Shown: positions 6,167 to 8,042 of the stretch, piece after piece
How positions within the stretch are numbered: the first letter of the stretch is position 1
Layout of the letters: the number at the start of each line of letters is the position of its first letter
Assembly (NCBI GenBank): GCA_027296045.1
Contig: JAPUJS010000234.1
Span: 1 to 8,042 of the forward strand
DNA from: a bacterium
GTDB taxonomy: Bacteria; Latescibacterota; UBA2968
Direction: 5' to 3'
DNA: 8,042 bases
Program-made: the position numbers and the translations under genes
The notes under the pieces: generated by a model
Seen by the model: only the letters and a program-made list of their open reading frames with translations
The model's database searches: none
What the model was told of the DNA's origin: nothing

Positions 6167-7162
6167 CTACATCTCCAAAATCGCTTCAATCCCTTCCCCA
6201 TCCAACCGATCCTCAAACCGCGGCCCATACTTCGACACCACCCGCGACGACACATAAGTAGCCAGCTTAGCGGACTGTTCACCGCTGTATCCATTCGTCG
6301 CACCAAACAGATAAGCACCGGCAAAGGAATCGCCCGCTCCATTGGTATCAACCGCCTCAACCTGAAATCCTGGAGCATGAAACAAATCCCCACCGTCTTT
6401 CACCCTGGCACCGTCTGCTCCACACGTCACGGCAAATCCCCCAACGCGTCCGGCAAGCGCTTCACAAGCATCCTGGACAGAAGAAGCCCCTGTAAACATC
6501 TGTGCCTCGTCGTCATTACAAAACAGCAGATCGACACCCGCATCCACCAGGGCGACCATTCGATCCTTAAAGACATCCACAATAAACGGATCACTCAACG
6601 TCAAAGACACACGGGTACCATTGGCCTGTGCCAATTTCTGTGCCACCTGGACCGCTTCAAATCCCAAATCGGCAGCCACCAAATAGCCTTCGATGTAAAG
6701 ATAGGTACTATCTCCAATGACTGCCTCGTCCAACTGTTCGGGGCCAAAAGTACTGGTGATGCCCAAAAAAGTGTTCATCGTACGATCCGCATCCGGCGTG
6801 ATCATCACCAAACACTTCCCCGTAATCCCTTCCTCCCGGTTGAATAGATTGGACGCCACACCCGCTGCTTGCAAATCACTCAGATAAAAATCTCCATCTC
6901 CATCGTGGGCTACCTTGCAGGCGTAATACGACTTTCCACCACAGTTGGCCACCGAAATCATCGTATTGGCCGCCGACCCCCCCGAAGATCGTTCCAGCGC
7001 GTTGTCCGTAAGACTCGCAATCAAATCTTTTTGTCGATCCTCTTCGATCAATGTCATCACGCCCTTCTCAATGCCCTTTTCCTCAAAAAAAGCAGGGTCT
7101 ACCTGATACTGGATATCCACCAGGGCATTCCCAATCCCATACACATCATACGTTCTGGACAT
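6167..7162 (-). CDS. PfkB-family carbohydrate/nucleoside kinase (adenosine kinase-like)
   Basis: A 331-residue ribokinase-fold enzyme that phosphorylates a sugar or nucleoside hydroxyl with ATP in the cytoplasm. PfkB signature 1 is seen as SSGGSAANT (59-67) and signature 2 as DTNGAGDSFAGAYLFG (272-287), whose Asp278 is the expected catalytic base with the GAGD anion hole. The NxxE motif for metal and phosphate is Asn216-Glu219 in FCNDDEAQMF. The N-terminal YDVYGIGNALVDIQ is typical of adenosine kinase-like members, many of which have been annotated as sugar kinases. The start is the ATG at 7162, chosen because AGGAG lies eight bases before it on the minus strand; an in-frame TTG at 7180 would lie upstream of that site. 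It is the first gene of a two-gene unit with the GT39-like gene. Adenosine, a ribose or a 2-keto-sugar are all possible substrates. Confidence 0.93.
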   Translation of the reverse strand: MSRTYDVYGIGNALVDIQYQVDPAFFEEKGIEKGVMTLIEEDRQKDLIASLTDNALERSSGGSAANTMISVANCGGKSYYACKVAHDGDGDFYLSDLQAAGVASNLFNREEGITGKCLVMITPDADRTMNTFLGITSTFGPEQLDEAVIGDSTYLYIEGYLVAADLGFEAVQVAQKLAQANGTRVSLTLSDPFIVDVFKDRMVALVDAGVDLLFCNDDEAQMFTGASSVQDACEALAGRVGGFAVTCGADGARVKDGGDLFHAPGFQVEAVDTNGAGDSFAGAYLFGATNGYSGEQSAKLATYVSSRVVSKYGPRFEDRLDGEGIEAILEM

Positions 7163-7223
7163 ATGGACTACTCCTTGCAATTGGAGATGATTTTCTTATC
7201 TTGGACTGCCGATTCGAAGATTA

Positions 7224-7252
7224 AGAATACAAGAATCCCTATTGCAACGCAA
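7224..7252 (-). promoter_or_regulatory. Candidate promoter for the PfkB kinase gene
   Basis: Reading the minus strand, TTGCGT (plus positions 7247-7252) and TATTCT (7224-7229) are 17 bases apart, about 60 bases before the kinase ATG at 7162. TATTCT matches the -10 consensus at four of six positions and TTGCGT the -35 at three of six. The spacing is good but the match is modest, so this is only a candidate. Confidence 0.35.
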
Positions 7253-7284
7253 GTCAGGATCGCCTTGAAAAATACCTACGATAT

Positions 7285-7482
7285 GTGTGCATCAGCCGCA
7301 CCATGATGGTGCTCGGCCAGGCCGCCGGCACCGCCGCTGCGCTCTTTGGTCCGAAGGTCCACGCATTGGATTCAGATATCCTTCGTACCCGGCTCCAAAA
7401 AGACGGGGTCGCCCTCGATCTCGAAACCGGCTATCTCGACGCCATGTCCGATCTCACACCCATTGTCAAATCCAGAGGATAA
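7285..7482 (+). pseudogene. C-terminal remnant of a FAD-dependent oxidoreductase
   Basis: The 65-residue frame starting at GTG 7285 reads CISRTMMVLGQAAGTAAALF and then DSDILRTRLQKDGVALD. This is the end of FAD-dependent oxidoreductases of the PF12831 type: cIS...sR.m...LGqAAGtAAAL, the last flavin-binding helix, followed by lr..L...Ga.l. The enzyme is normally around 400 to 700 residues, and everything before this last part is gone. The frame is closed by a TAA at 7222-7224, and 7225-7284 shows no family resemblance, nor did I see any in the other + strand frames there. CIS also runs straight into RTMM, so the eight or so residues that usually separate them seem lost. No ribosome binding site precedes the GTG. 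It is best read as a decayed or truncated gene sitting behind the kinase promoter, and it probably makes no functional enzyme. Confidence 0.7.
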
Positions 7483-7490
7483 TCCACTTT

Positions 7491-8042
7491 ATGGGCATCA
7501 TCCAGACCTGTCACATTCGCAACCAGACTGTCCTGCTCGACCTGGACTCCGACAAAGAAGAGGAAGAAATCCGAAACTACGAACTCTGGCGTGCGGGTCA
7601 CTACGACCACAAAGAACCCGACACCCTCGACTGGATCGATACTTTTTTCGAAACAGGCGATACCATTTATGACGTGGGCGCCAATATTGGGCAGTATACC
7701 CTCTACGCCGCCAAAAAGCTCAACGGCAATGCCACCTTTCTCGCCTTTGAACCCGAAGCTCTAAACTTCGCCAAGCTGAACAAAAATATCCTTCTGAATG
7801 ACTTTGGAAACACTATTACCGCCTATCCTCTGGCTGTTTCCGATCGCACTGCAATCGATCACTTTTACTCCAAAGCCTTCAAAACAGGGGCCGCACTTCA
7901 CGCCCTGGGACGCCCCATCACACAGGGCGAAAAGCCATTTGATCCACAAAATCGACAGGGTGTGATGGCCGTTTCCCTGGACGACCTCACCGGCACTTTT
8001 GGCCTGCCCTTTCCCAATCACATCAAAGTCGACGTGGACGGG
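7491..8042 (+). CDS. FkbM-family methyltransferase, N-terminal part (3' end outside window)
   Basis: The frame is open from ATG 7491 to the last base, giving 184 residues of a SAM-dependent methyltransferase of the FkbM type (PF05050). Motif I, which binds SAM, is IYDVGANIGQYTLYAA at 59-74. The acidic end of the second strand is FLAFEPEALNFAKLNKN at 83-99. AYPLAVSD (111-118) is the usual a..lAvsd segment, and HIKVDVDG (177-184) is the characteristic strand in which FkbM proteins have KiDvDG or KiDvEG. Family members often O-methylate sugars, glycolipids or secondary metabolites. AGAGGA (7474-7479) lies 11 bases before the ATG, somewhat far. It begins 8 bases after the oxidoreductase remnant stop. 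The first 45 residues, with an acidic DSDKEEEE run, are poorly conserved. Substrate unknown; a role in surface glycan modification would fit the nearby GT39-like gene but is inference. Confidence 0.9.
   Translation, partial: MGIIQTCHIRNQTVLLDLDSDKEEEEIRNYELWRAGHYDHKEPDTLDWIDTFFETGDTIYDVGANIGQYTLYAAKKLNGNATFLAFEPEALNFAKLNKNILLNDFGNTITAYPLAVSDRTAIDHFYSKAFKTGAALHALGRPITQGEKPFDPQNRQGVMAVSLDDLTGTFGLPFPNHIKVDVDG

Noticed and set aside
7163..7180. Upstream TTG start at 7180 for the PfkB kinase
   Set aside because: The AGGAG site falls inside that extension and is well placed for the ATG at 7162; the extra six residues resemble nothing in the family.
1..8042. CRISPR array, tRNA, insertion sequence, attachment site or defence genes
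   Set aside because: No regularly spaced direct repeats, cloverleaf pattern, transposase or integrase motifs, or terminal inverted repeats with target duplications were seen on either strand.

Overview
The window holds six intact protein genes, a gene cut by each edge, and one gene remnant. It looks like a bacterial chromosome of moderate GC with clear Shine-Dalgarno sites and one TTG start. The mix is an enolase-superfamily dehydratase, a cyclase-family hydrolase, an SMP-30 lactonase, a remnant of a FAD-dependent oxidoreductase, a GT39-like membrane protein and an FkbM methyltransferase. It recalls large-genome environmental or marine bacteria such as Latescibacterota, Poribacteria or Planctomycetes relatives. 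That placement is a guess from gene content; there is no rRNA or other marker here.

Layout, left to right. On the + strand, 2-283 is the C-terminus of a mandelate racemase/muconate lactonizing enzyme family protein. An intergenic stretch (284-504) follows, with a cluster of nested inverted repeats and then a very AT-rich probable promoter region. Next come cysC (APS kinase, 505-1125) and a strong intrinsic terminator (1140-1178). The T-tract of that terminator runs directly into the ribosome binding site of the next gene. The run 1189-4180 is a likely operon of cyclase-family hydrolase, SMP-30/gluconolactonase-like protein and MFS transporter. On the - strand, a PfkB-family sugar/nucleoside kinase (start 7162) is followed 33 bases later by a 624-residue GT39-like membrane glycosyltransferase with TPR-like repeats at its C-terminus. 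The two transcription units converge near 4181-4258. On the + strand again, 7285-7482 is a C-terminal scrap of a FAD-dependent oxidoreductase, and 7491 starts an FkbM-family methyltransferase that runs off the right edge.

How the genes may work together. The cyclase, the lactonase and the transporter, with the dehydratase upstream, would fit uptake or export and stepwise hydrolysis of a small carboxylate, lactone or sugar acid, but no substrate can be read from the sequence. APS kinase makes PAPS and stands here without a sulfurylase or sulfotransferase. The GT39-like protein and the FkbM methyltransferase both suggest surface glycan or lipid decoration. No CRISPR array, tRNA, rRNA, insertion sequence or phage gene was found. 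I see no convincing new defence or mobile system. The most interesting points are the terminator placed against the operon's ribosome binding site, the altered metal-site motif of the cyclase, and the oxidoreductase remnant.
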